DNA of 64,000 nucleotides from Liolophura sinensis (lineage: Eukaryota > Mollusca > Polyplacophora > Chitonida > Chitonidae), in contig NC_088299.1 of assembly GCF_032854445.1 (NCBI RefSeq), positions 14,563,608-14,627,607 of the forward strand. Reading direction: 5' to 3'. This document shows positions 1 to 11,215 of the stretch, piece after piece. Position 1 is the stretch's first letter. Each line of letters starts with the position of its first letter. The notes beneath the pieces are model-generated. The model was not told where the DNA came from. It worked only from the letters and a program-made list of their open reading frames with translations, and did no database searches. Both the position numbers and the translations under genes were made by a program.

Positions 1-55
1 TAAGCGCTTATATGACACGCTTATTTACATTGAAATATTACAAAAAGACACTTAC

Positions 56-698
56 GTGTAACAAAGTTACCATCTATTTGCAGAGATCCTCGTAAGGACA
101 GTACCTTTGGGCTCCATGTAACGGAGAAGTTCTTGGCTTTCCCTTCAGAGAAGGAACAAGGGATAAATGTCAGAGTATCCTACATCAAAACATAACCGCA
201 AACCACTCAGAGACAGAGGTGGAAATCTTCGCGTCTCCTCTGGTGACACATGCAATTGATTAATTGACTCACTGGTGATGAACACTGCTCAAGAATGCGT
301 GCGATATATTTATTTATTTATTTATTTGATTGCTGTTTAAAGCCATAATCTATCATTTTTCACTTACATGGATGCAACGGCCGTTGGTTTTATGGGTGCA
401 GGAAATCGCTTACCACAAGTTAAATTACACGAGCTTACCATAACATTATATTAGGCCAGCTTACCACAATTTTACATTTCATTAACTTGCCACATTTCAC
501 ATTACGCCAGATTACCACAGTTTTACATTACCCCAGCTTAGCACAATTTTTGAAATAACCTTTTCCAGGATCAACAACATTGTGCCTGGCGTTGAAACCA
601 GTATCATGGATAGCTCTCGTCAAAGAATCCTCGCTTATCTCCCCTGAGGAATGGGCAATTAATGCAGCCACCACCAGGAGTCCAATCCTCTTAGTCAT
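56..698 (-). CDS. Secreted protein, first two coding exons (partial gene, runs off left edge)
   Basis: Two phase-matched exons are visible: 560-698 (ATG at 696-698) and 56-142. Exon 1 starts MTKRIGLLVVAALIAHSSG, a typical signal peptide with a basic n-region, a hydrophobic core and small residues before the likely cleavage site. It ends at an AAAG|GTTATT donor in phase 1. Exon 2 follows a pyrimidine-rich acceptor and continues in frame (G-K-A-K-N-F-S-V-T-W-S-P-K-V-L-S-L-R-G). It ends at a good ACAC|GTAAGTG donor, so the gene continues beyond position 1. The mature part seen (about 55 residues) has no cysteine and alternates hydrophobic residues like a beta sandwich. There is a faint resemblance to the ML/GM2-activator family (S-P-x-x-L-x-L-R-G-x-L), too weak to name it. 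The family is not recognised; splicing is inferred from consensus and frame. Confidence 0.55.
410..545. repeat. Degenerate short tandem repeat in the first intron of the secreted gene
   Basis: Several imperfect copies of a 30-40 bp unit built around 'cagcttaccacaattttaca' lie in the intron between the two exons of the secreted gene. Copies are diverged and the unit length varies. Confidence 0.45.
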
Positions 699-719
699 CT
701 GTGAGAATATCTGTGTCAC

Positions 720-1467
720 TGTACGTGGTTTGGAAAATTCTGAGAATCTGCAATTTGACAGTAATCACATGTTTTTGTCTCTCCTTTGCCGAAGTCAGTA
801 ACATTGAACCCCCTCCCGCATCCCCATTTTCTCTCTTTCTCTTTTCCGAAGTAAAAACGGCACTAAATTATTATTTAATTTTTTTCTACGTATGTGATTT
901 AGGAAGTTTTCACTAGGTCGGGAAGGTCATGATGTTGATTTTCGCTAAAGGAAACTAACACGCACTGAATAAAAGACTGCCATTTGCTGCACACATTCAG
1001 GAAAATAACCTGTTAAGTCTGCATGTTGTCTGAGTGATACTAGAGCGTATTACGTTATTATAACGTGATACTGCGTCCTATTCAACATAATATCCTGTTA
1101 TAATCTACTAAAATCTTTATGTTGATTTACCAGACTATGTGTGTTATATTGAACGAATAATCTGACTTTCAGTTGAATTTAACACGTTGTGAACATCAGG
1201 TCATACCAAACCTCCTGGCTTATATAGCATGTGAGCCCTGCTACAGCCACAGAGAGCTGGATTCAAGCTTAAGTCTACAACCACACTGACCACACTTGAG
1301 GTGGGACAAGAGCCGACCAATAGTGAGTCAGTGTAGGTTCAGGACTAGCTTAATGATCCCAGCTAGGACACTTGGTTGAAAGTGCACAAACAGTTAAAAA
1401 CCGGTATTAAGTCTTACACTGATTATAATTTTCTTGTATAAGCAAATATAATTGAGAAAATAGAGGG
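720..1467. other. No gene seen; upstream region of the secreted-protein gene
   Basis: AT-rich unique sequence lying 5' of the minus-strand secreted-protein gene, so its promoter should be here. No convincing TATA box, ORF or known repeat was recognised. Confidence 0.4.
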
Positions 1468-1850
1468 TCTCTGTTATCGAGATGGTTGGCGTACCAGTGC
1501 AGCGCAATGGCCCAGAAGCCGCTCAACAGACGCTGTATGTGAGTTCAAGTCCAACTTATGCTGATTTCCCTCTCCGGTCGAACGTGGGAAGGTCTGTGAG
1601 TCCAACTTATGCTGATTTCCCTCTCCGGTCGAACGTGGGAAGGTCTGTGAGTCCAACTTATGCTGATTTCCTTCTCCGGTCGAACGTGGGAAGGTCTGTG
1701 AGTCCAACTTATGCTGATTTCCCTCTCCGGTCGAACGTGGGAAGGTCTGTCAGCAATCTGTGGATGGCCGCGGGTTCCCCCCCCCCCCCCACCAGTTCTG
1801 CCCAGTTTCCATGCACCATAATTCCGGCTGCCGTCATATAAGTGAACTCT
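1468..1850 (+). mobile_element. tRNA-derived SINE (family 1) with internal 51-bp tandem expansion
   Basis: The left part carries a tRNA-like head, with an A-box-like stretch near 1480-1500 and a B-box-like 'gagttcaagtcc' near 1542. It is followed by the body shared with other family-1 copies here ('ctccggtcgaacgtgggaag', later 'gcccagtttc' and 'cataagtgaa'). The segment 1546-1750 consists of four near-identical 51-bp copies of the body, so this copy is longer than its relatives. A 12-14 base C run follows at about 1778. Confidence 0.7.
1546..1750. repeat. 51-bp x 4 tandem repeat inside a SINE
   Basis: Four almost identical units begin 'gtccaacttatgctgatttc' and end 'gtgggaaggtctgt'. One unit carries a c-to-t change ('ccttctccgg'). 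They were made by local duplication of the SINE body after or during insertion. Confidence 0.9.
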
Positions 1851-2149
1851 GCTTCATAAATGTTTATTATTCCGATTGACCCAGTCCTAGGGATAGAACT
1901 AAATCGTCACGATGGATATATGAAACTAGATCGTCACGATGGATATATGAACAGTTGCAAGCAAAGTGCAACTGAGGTACATATCTTGATTGTCGACTAC
2001 TTACATACTAGCATGGTACAAGATTAGAATACTGATTTCATAAATTTTCCTGGAACGTTCCTTTCCAATGTTAATGAAAGCTGAGGACTGCCCCTCTTTG
2101 CATGATTCCATTCTAATCTACATATACTTTCTTTTACGTTAAACGTTTT

Positions 2150-2322
2150 GCTGTCTTCCTCTCCGGCCTTACGTGGGAAGGTCTGACAGCAGTGTGCGGA
2201 TGGTGGTTCGTTTCCCCCGTGCTCTGCCCAGTTTCTTCCCACCATAATGCTGGCCGCCGTCGCATAACTGAAATATTCTCGAGTACGGCGTAAAGCACCA
2301 ATCAAATAAATAAATAATCGTC
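2150..2322 (+). mobile_element. SINE family 1, 5'-truncated copy
   Basis: Body and tail of the same family, from 'cttcctctccggccttacgt' through 'accataatgctggccgcc' to the tail 'caccaatcaaataaataaat'. The tRNA-like head is missing, as expected from incomplete reverse transcription. Confidence 0.75.
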
Positions 2323-5300
2323 GTTTTGGGAACTGGCCTTCCCATTATTGACCCGGAACTTTTTGTTTGACGGCTGATATACGATCGAATGTCTCTTTCA
2401 ACGCATGTATTACCTTTATAGAAAAGTCTCATTAGTTTTGCACTGAAGCAAAGCAGTGCCTGTCAACCCTCTTCTGTCAGTACACCGAGCCTGTGAGAAT
2501 TAAGACTGTACCACAACTAACAAGTGACAACTTACTCGAGCTCCTCATGCACCAACTGATTCTATAAATGATGGCTGCTACTCGTTACTATTAAAAATTA
2601 TCATTACATAAGAAATACAGTAAGAAATGGCAACAAAACAAAGAGTGGAAGTTACATGCTACAGAGTCACCAAGAGACATACCAAGAAAGTAGATCTACG
2701 AACAAGGAAGTACAGGCCTACATTTACAGGGATGAAGTTGAGGTACTTAGTTACCTACCCGCAGAGGATGTCATAGGCTGTAGAAGTGGGGGTTATAGCA
2801 GCTGCAATAAAGTTGGCTTCAACAATAATGGATTATAGCCTCAGTTAAATATGCGGGGTAAAAAGCGGTGAAATGCCTTTCTTTATTTGTAAATAAAACG
2901 TCCTCCGTGCCTTTGACACTTTGTGCATGTTCTTCGTGAGCTCGAGGTGAACACGAAATGCGACAGGGCGCACACTCGACAGCCTCGGATTAATATAGAT
3001 GTAATAGAGACGATAGCAGGTTACGGGTTTTCCGGAAACACTATCGTTTTGACACATATTTGTCCAAGCGTGAAGATAACCGGAGACGAGACAGCCGGAA
3101 ACGAAATAGCTGTTGGCACGCTTAGACAATTTCTGGTGTCTCCATATTTTTACCTTCTCAAACGTTTTACTTTGTTCATCTTTTATCATCAAATTTCATC
3201 ACTTTAACTTTCTTTATCATAATCATAGGCACATACATTATATTTTTAAATCCTACATTTCTATGGCTATTTATGTACACATTTGCTTTCCTGTATTTGG
3301 AACAAAATGGGTTTATACCCATACGGGCGTTACACTTGCGGTCAACCACGGTCGGGAGCTGCATGCAATGAGAACTTGTCAGATATCGGTTTCCTCCATA
3401 CAGTGAAAACTGCTTGGATGGATTAATCTGTCCAAATTCCTTACTTTATGTACACGTATATTTTCTTATAACTCTTTGGTGGTTTGTGTTGGAACTTTGT
3501 TTTCGGCAATTGATCAATTATTGATCCAGAGAGTCGATCACTGTTGATGACATATTGGTAGGACTATACGAATGTCTGTTTGGACACCTCTAGAGATTCG
3601 GTATCTTCTGAAATACACTTTAACAGTGTTTCCATTAGCGTCCGAGCTAAGCAACTGAAAAGCATGAGTTACAAAATATGTATATACATACATGACGAAT
3701 CCCTATCATGTTTAAAACAAAGACAAAAACTGAAAACAAATATGTACATTTTTTTCATGCTTCCTGACATAATTCAGTCGGCAGGAAGTCTCTAACCTGT
3801 CAGCCTATACGGGTTTCCGGTTTGTTACTACAGTTTTAGTGATCAATATCGTCTAGAAATGAATCCCCGCTCATCTGGCAGGCTACAGCTGCAGGGGCCT
3901 TGGCTGGGACGGTAGTTCCCCTGCTCGTACATGGCTAGTATATATAACATTACATGACGTTTCGTAAAACACGCCGCCATTGGCTAAATATGGCGGTCTT
4001 GAATGACGAGAGAGAGATTTGATTCCATTCTTATCACTAACCTGCGTTGCATATGAACACAGTGGTAAGTATAAGGAAGGAACGTAGCCCATGTATACGC
4101 AGGGTAACGACTCTGTCCACACGAAACAGTTGTAGATACAAACAAGGACAAAGGACTTTGATGACCCTAACTGGACAAAACTGGTTTCTTACAAGTTGTC
4201 GGAAAAAATACATGTTGATGATTACGCTGCTGTTATACGCAAAAAAAAGAAAAGAAACAAAATAACAAAAAACGGTACGTTTGGTTAAAAACTCAAATCT
4301 GAACATTGCCTAAATTTCTCAAGACGCCATGTTTTTTTTCCCCACTTTAATTTTCGGACCTTGTGAAGCTGAACTTGTCCGGGTTCATTCATACGGCGGT
4401 CAACATCATCACAAAAACTGCTACACTTCACGATGTTCCAGACATAATGAGAGATAAGCGATGTGTTTACTCGCCAGGAAGCGTTACATTGGACAAATAT
4501 AAACACTTATATTAAAAATACATTATGAATGATTTCCCCCTCCCCCTCCAAAAAAAAGTTGCAGTCTGATACAATAACACAAGGAGATTCCTGTTAAAAT
4601 TTTCTTTCAGTTCACAAATATTGTAAATCGACCTAACATAAATGTCACAAAAAGAACATCCATAGAAATAAAAAAAATCATCAATTTTATTTTCATAATA
4701 TACTTAAAAAGTTCTCTTCATGCATGTGACATAAAAAAAAACACACACAAATTTCAAGGGCCTGCACTTACACAACTAAATGTTTTATAGCCTACAACCA
4801 TTTTCTATACCTTTGACGTCAACATAACTGTGCTAAATTCCAATATTCTATGCAATAAGGTTTACATCATGTTCCGACAATACGATGTGTACGGTCTTTT
4901 TGTAAAACAGGTATAAATTGATTGTTCTGGAATGAAGGTAACATACATGCTGCTTGATTAAGCGCCCTCAGAATATCACGCAATACGGCTGACTCTCACC
5001 TAAACCGTGAACAAGAAGAAATATAGGGTTACACATGTAGAGCTACATCCATATTCCTAGACGGTATCTTCCTATAGATGGCTGTAAATCAAACATATCA
5101 CAGGTATGTCGAAGCGAGTCGTAAACTATCTAGTCTGATATACGTATTTCAGAAAATCTCACTATTACAAAGGCAACACAAAACACCTCGTTGTTCTTTT
5201 CAGGGAAAAGTTCAAAGGTCTGAATGTCTTGCCGTTCCAGAGCAATTTGTCAGTACATGTAGGCGAGAGGCACGCCTTTATTATCAAATTTCTGCGAGAA

Positions 5301-5394
5301 GTCAGTTTTGTAAGCACAACCATCCTGACTGAACAAAAGCAGCTTTGGTGGTTATACCGTGAATGAATTCAAGACTTTGACATAAACTGAGGGA
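2323..5394. other. No gene seen
   Basis: About 3 kb of AT-rich unique sequence. ORFs here are short, without signal, domain or splice support. No tandem array or recognised mobile element. Confidence 0.45.
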
Positions 5395-8300
5395 TATGCA
5401 TGATTTCCTGGAGTAATTTTTCAATCAATTGATGGCTATGCAAAGGTTTTCCAGCCTGAGGCAGTTTTGGTTTGTACTGAAGATAATGTAAATGTTTTCC
5501 TAGAAAATTTTGGTATGAACAGAAGACTAGGTTTTATGGTTACCTAAATGTTTCCATGCATGGAACAACTTTGGTTTGAACTGAAGATTACGTAAATGTT
5601 TTCCTAGAGTAATTTGGGTTGGAACTGAAGGCTATGAAAATGTTTCCTTGATTAAGTTTGGAATGAATAAAAGCCTATGTGAATGTTTTCCTTAAGTAAT
5701 TTTGATATGAACTGAAGGCTACGTGAATGTTTTCCTGGAGTAAAGGCTACATGAATGCTCCGCTAGAGTAATTTTAGTGTGAATTAAAGGCTACGTGAAT
5801 GCTCTGCTAGAGTAATTTTGGTATTGATTGAAGACTATGTGAATATTTTCCTGGAGTAATTTTGGTATGAATTGAAGGCTACGAAACTATTTTCCTGGAG
5901 TAATTTTGGGAGGAATTGAAGGCTACGTGAATGTTTCCCTAGAGTAATTTTGGCACGAACTGAAGGCTACGTGAATGTTTCCCTAGAGTAATTTTGGGAG
6001 GAATTGAAGGCTACGTGAATGTTTCCCTGGAGTAATTTTGGTGGGAAATGGAGGCTATGTGAATGTTTCCCGAGATTAAGTTTGGTTGGAATTGAAGGCT
6101 ACATGAACTTTTCCCTAGAGTAATTTGGGTTGGAAATGAAGGTTATGTGACTGTTTCCCTAGAGTTATTTTGGTATGAACTGAAGGCTACGTGAATGTTT
6201 TCCTGGAGTAAAGGCTACATGAATGCTCCGCTAGAGTAATTTTAGTGTGAATTAAAGGCTACGTGAATGCTCTGCTAGAGTAATTTTGGTATTGATTGAA
6301 GACTATGTGAATATTTTCCTGGAGTAATTTTGGTATTGATTGAAGACTGTGAATATTTTCCTGGAGTAATTTTGGTATGAATTGAAGGCTACGAAACTAT
6401 TTTCCTGGAGTAATTTTGGGAGGAATTGAAGGCTACGTGAATGTTTCCCTAAAGTAATTTTGGCACGAACTGAAGGCTACATGAATGTTTCCCTAAAGTA
6501 ATTTTGGGAGGAATTGAAGGCTACATGAATGTTTCCCTGGAGTAATTTTGGTGGGAAATGGAGGCTATGTGAATGTTTCCCGAGATTAAGTTTGGTTGGA
6601 ATTGAAGGCTACATGAACTTTTCCCTAGAGTAATTTGGGTTGGAAATGAAGGTTATGTGACTGTTTCCCTAGAGTTATTTTGGTAGGAAATGAAGGCTAC
6701 GTGAATGTTTCCCTAGAGTAATTTTGGTAGGAAATGAAGGCTACGTGAATGTTTCCCTAAAGTAAATTTGGTATGAACTGAAGGCTACGTGAATGTTTCC
6801 CTAAAGTAAATTTGGTATGAACTGAAGGCTACGTGAATGTTTCCCTACAGTAATTTTGGTAGGAAATGAAGGCTACATGAATGTTTCCCTAAAGTAAATT
6901 TGGTATGAACTGAAGGCTACGTGAATGTTTCGCTAGAGTAAATTTGGTATGAATTGAAGGCTACGTGAATGTTTCGCTAGAGTAAATTTGGTATGAATTG
7001 AAGGGTACGTGAATGTTTCGCTAGAGTAAATTTGGTAGGAATTGAAGGCTACATGAACTTTTCCCTAGAGTAATTTGGGTTGGAAATGAAGGTTATGTGA
7101 CTGTTTCCCTAGAGTTATTTTGGTAGGAAATGAAGGCTACGTGAATGTTTCCCTAGAGTAATTTTGGTAGGAAATGAAGGCTACGTGAATGTTTCCCTAA
7201 AGTAAATTTGGTATGAACTGAAGGCTACGTGAATATTTCCCTAAAGTAAATTTGGTATGAACTGAAGGCTACGTGAATGTTTCGCTAGAGTAATTTTGGT
7301 AGGAAATGAAGGCTACATGAATGTTTCCCTAAAGTAAATTTGGTATGAACTGAAGGCTACGTGAATGTTTCGCTAGAGTAAATTTGGTAGGAAATGAAGG
7401 CTACGTGAATGTTTCGCTAGAGTAAATTTGGTAGGAAATGAAGGCTACATGAATGTTTCCCTAAAGTAAATTTGGTATGAACTGAAGGCTACGTGAATGT
7501 TTCCCTAAAGTAAATTTGGTATGAACTGAAGGCTACGTGAATGTTTCCCTAGAGTAATTTTGGTAGGAAATGAAGGCTACATGAATGTTTCCCTAAAGTA
7601 AATTTGGTATGAACTGAAGGCTACGTGAATGTTTCGCTAGAGTAAATTTGGTAGGAAATGAAGGCTACATGAATGTTTCCCTAAAGTAAATTTGGTATGA
7701 ACTGAAGGCTACGTGAATGTTTCCCTAGAGTAATTTTGGTAGGAAATGAAGGCTACATGAATGTTTCCCTAAAGTAAATTTGGTATGAACTGAAGGCTAC
7801 GTGAATGTTTCGCTAGAGTAAATTTGGTAGGAAATGAAGGCTACATGAATGTTTCCCTAAAGTAAATCTGGTATGAACTGAAGGCTACGTGAATGTTTCG
7901 CTAGAGTAAATTTGGTAGGAAATGAAGGCTACATGAATGTTTCCCTAAAGTAAATTTGGTATGAACTGAAGGCTACGTGAATGTTTCGCTAGAGTAAATT
8001 TGGTAGGAAATGAAGGCTACATGAATGTTTCCCTAAAGTAAATTTGGTATGAACTGAAGGCTACGTGAATGTTTCGCTAGAGTAAATTTGGTAGGAAATG
8101 AAGGCTACATGAATGTTTCCCTAAAGTAAATTTGGTATGAACTGAAGGCTACGTGAATGTTTCCCTAGAGTAATTTTGGTAGGAAATGAAGGCTACATGA
8201 ATGTTTCCCTAAAGTAAATTTGGTATGAACTGAAGGCTACGTGAATGTTTCGCTAGAGTAAATTTGGTAGGAAATGAAGGCTACATGAATGTTTCCCTAA

Positions 8301-9190
8301 AGTAAATTTGGTATGAACTGAAGGCTACGTGAATGTTTCGCTAGAGTAAATTTGGTAGGAAATGAAGGCTACATGAATGTTTCCCTAAAGTAAATTTGGT
8401 ATGAACTGAAGGCTACGTGAATGTTTCCCTAGAGTAATTTTGGTAGGAAATGAAGGCTACATGAATGTTTCCCCTAAAGTAAATTTGGTATGAACTGAAG
8501 GCTACGTGAATGTTTCGCTAGAGTAAATTTGGTAGGAAATGAAGGCTACATGAATGTTTCCCTAAAGTAAATTTGGTATGAACTGAAGGCTACGTGAATG
8601 TTTCGCTAGAGTAAATTTGGTAGGAAATGAAGGCTACATGAATGTTTCCCTAAAGTAAATCTGGTATGAACTGAAGGCTACGTGAATGTTTCGCTAGAGT
8701 AAATTTGGTAGGAAATGAAGGCTACATGAATGTTTCCCTAAAGTAAATTTGGTATGAACTGAAGGCTACGTGAATGTTTCGCTAGAGTAAATTTGGTAGG
8801 AAATGAAGGCTACATGAATGTTTCCCTAAAGTAAATTTGGTATGAACTGAAGGCTACGTGAATGTTTCGCTAGAGTAAATTTGGTAGGAAATGAAGGCTA
8901 CATGAATGTTTCCCTAAAGTAAATTTGGTATGAACTGAAGGCTACGTGAATGTTTCCCTAGAGTAAATTTGGTAGGAAATGAAGGCTACATGAATGTTTC
9001 CCTAAAGTAAATTTGGTATGAACTGAAGGCTACGTGAATGTTTCGCTAGAGTAAATTTGGTAGGAAATGAAGGCTACATGAATGTTTCCCTAAAGTAAAT
9101 TTGGTATGAACTGAAGGCTACGTGAATGTTTCGCTAGAGTAAATTTGGTAGGAAATGAAGGCTACATGAATGTTTCCCTAGAGTGATTTT
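5395..9190. repeat. Large minisatellite, 44-bp unit with 88-bp higher-order period
   Basis: About 86 copies of a 44-bp unit built around 'gaaggctacgtgaatgtttc' and 'agtaaatttggta'. Copies at both ends are degenerate and the centre is nearly perfect. From about 7260 to 9175 two variants alternate regularly. One has 'tatgaactgaaggctacgtg' and 'tttcgctagag'; the other has 'taggaaatgaaggctacatg' and 'tttccctaaag'. They form an 88-bp dimer. A block near 5700-6180 is repeated about 466 bp further on. The array is rich in stop codons and lies about 2 kb beyond the TRAF7-like stop codon. Confidence 0.95.
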
Positions 9191-10503
9191 GTTACAAATT
9201 GACAACAGCTTTTGAATGTTTACCTCGGGTATGTTTGACTGAATACAAAACTGCATTTATATGTTTACCTTGAAATGGCTTCGGTAGAAATTAACAGCAG
9301 TATAATGTTTAAGAAAAATAATTCTTGCACAACAGAATGTTGGATGTGGTGTAGCATCGGTATGGTACATGTATGACTCAACAGCGTGGTGTCACTGAAT
9401 GTTCACAGGGGAACGTTATCACAATTTCTAAAACACATACAGTATTTAGGCACATAACATCGGTATGAATTGTATTACCTGTAAGAACTCTCCTTGAGTA
9501 ATTTTGACCTCCCTCAAAAATATAGAATATAGCTTCAAAGTATGCTATTTCCATCTTTGGTTAATTCGCCTGCAGCCAACCTGACTAGTGACGTCACTCA
9601 GTGAAAATTCAGATGTTACCAAACCGTTGACACACATGCGAGCAGCTGACACACAGTTTCAATGTACAAAGATGGTCAGCAGGACTCTCACAGTGTCAAA
9701 TGTCATATATGTCTCTGCTTGATGTGACGCATGGCTAAACTTACATTACACACTAATTTTACCCAATTTGACTCATTTTGTGAATAAAAGATTTTCTAGG
9801 TTATCCTGTATAGTTTTTGTCAAAACATATTTTTGGTAATAATGCTTCTCTTGAACTGGGGGAATTTTGGTATGAATTTATGTCTGTGAGGAAATATTTT
9901 GCAAGAATAATGTTGGTACGACATTAAATGTGTTAAATATTCATGATGAGTACTTTTAGTAAAAAATAAATGCTTTGTGAACAGTATACATGAACATGTA
10001 CTGGTATGTCATATTTAGTTCTGACCTGAAATATTAAAGCAATTTAGTAAAATCTGGCAATTTGGATGTAGAGATTCTTAACAATAATATAGTAATAATA
10101 CGAAATGGTATATACAATTTTAAATGAATAAAAAGTTTATAAATTTCACCTTCAGCTATATTTATAAATCATTAGTAACAGTATTAAAATGGACTTGACG
10201 AGTTTTTCATACATGTACAAATGTAATTCTATGAATCACTTTCTTTTTTTTTTTTTTTAAATTTTATATGATCTGACTGTGAACTGTCAAGCATAATGTA
10301 AATGTATACCTTTCATGAATATTTGTTGTTATTGTTTATATCTCTCTAATGTACAAAATATATCAAACAACTACTTACATCTACATTACAAAACATTCAA
10401 AAAACGAGCAACACGAATTTTCAGCAAATGAGAAATATCACTGTCATGATAATCAACATACCAATCACATCACATACATTTATAAATGGAATGATTATCT
10501 GTT
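9191..10503. other. AT-rich sequence without a gene, 3' of the TRAF7-like gene
   Basis: AT-rich sequence with scattered, strongly diverged relatives of the neighbouring 44-bp unit (for example near 9190-9260 and 9840-9960). A poly-T run lies near 10243. No coding exon recognised. Confidence 0.45.
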
Positions 10504-10509
10504 TTTATT
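10504..10509 (-). terminator. Candidate polyadenylation signal of the TRAF7-like gene
   Basis: 'tttatt' on the plus strand reads AATAAA on the transcript strand. It lies about 670 nt beyond the TRAF7-like stop codon and before the large minisatellite. The motif is common in AT-rich DNA, so this is only a candidate. Confidence 0.25.
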
Positions 10510-11179
10510 GAAAAAACACATTTCCTGATGAAATATCTGTCGCCTTTAAGACACAACATACACTATTTGAAAACTGAAATTTTTTGTGTATATCACAGAC
10601 AACTTTCCTCTTGCCATTCACTCAGGCAAATTCTTCAGTTGTTCTGTTTTCCAGAACAAAATATTTATATAAAAAATGTTCAAAACCAACATCACAACAC
10701 TAAACACTCATTTTACGAAAAAAAAAGTCTCTGAAATAATTTGTAAGCAGATTTTTTGGATCTAAACCTGAGAATGAAAGTAAATATAGTAAACATCTAG
10801 GATGTGTCATAAATGTTGAGAAAGTCTCTTTTTGCTACCACATTACGCCATGCTCAGAAATTTTTCACTTTAATTCCCTATGCTGATCAGTTTATGGGTG
10901 GAGAAAACTTGAGAACCTGTTATGCACCCAGCTTTCTCCTCAACCACATTACCAATTCTGTGACAGATTTCTCAAGATGGCTCCCATTTATGATCGGAGT
11001 TGCAAATGAATACCTGAACTTGCCACATCAATGGGTTGTTGGTTATCATGAGTTGTGTCCCTTCTAGTTGTGTCCGTTCCCAGGTTAGATTTTTGTGTCC
11101 ATAATCGGCCATGTGTGTAGCCATTGCTTAGTAACATAAGAGTTGGCAATAATAAATGAACTGACTTGAGCATAGTCCA

Positions 11180-11215
11180 CTAAAATCCTATCTGCATCTG
11201 GAAGTACTTGTAGAT
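11180..11215 (-). CDS. TRAF7: TRAF7-like terminal coding exon
   Basis: 36 nt after the acceptor CTCTTTTTCAG, encoding IYKYFQMQIGF and TAG (11180-11182). Phase 0 joins it to E-I-K of exon 14, replacing the usual VW-T-C end of TRAF7 by a slightly longer tail. Confidence 0.7.
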   Translation of the reverse strand: MYKYFQMQIGF

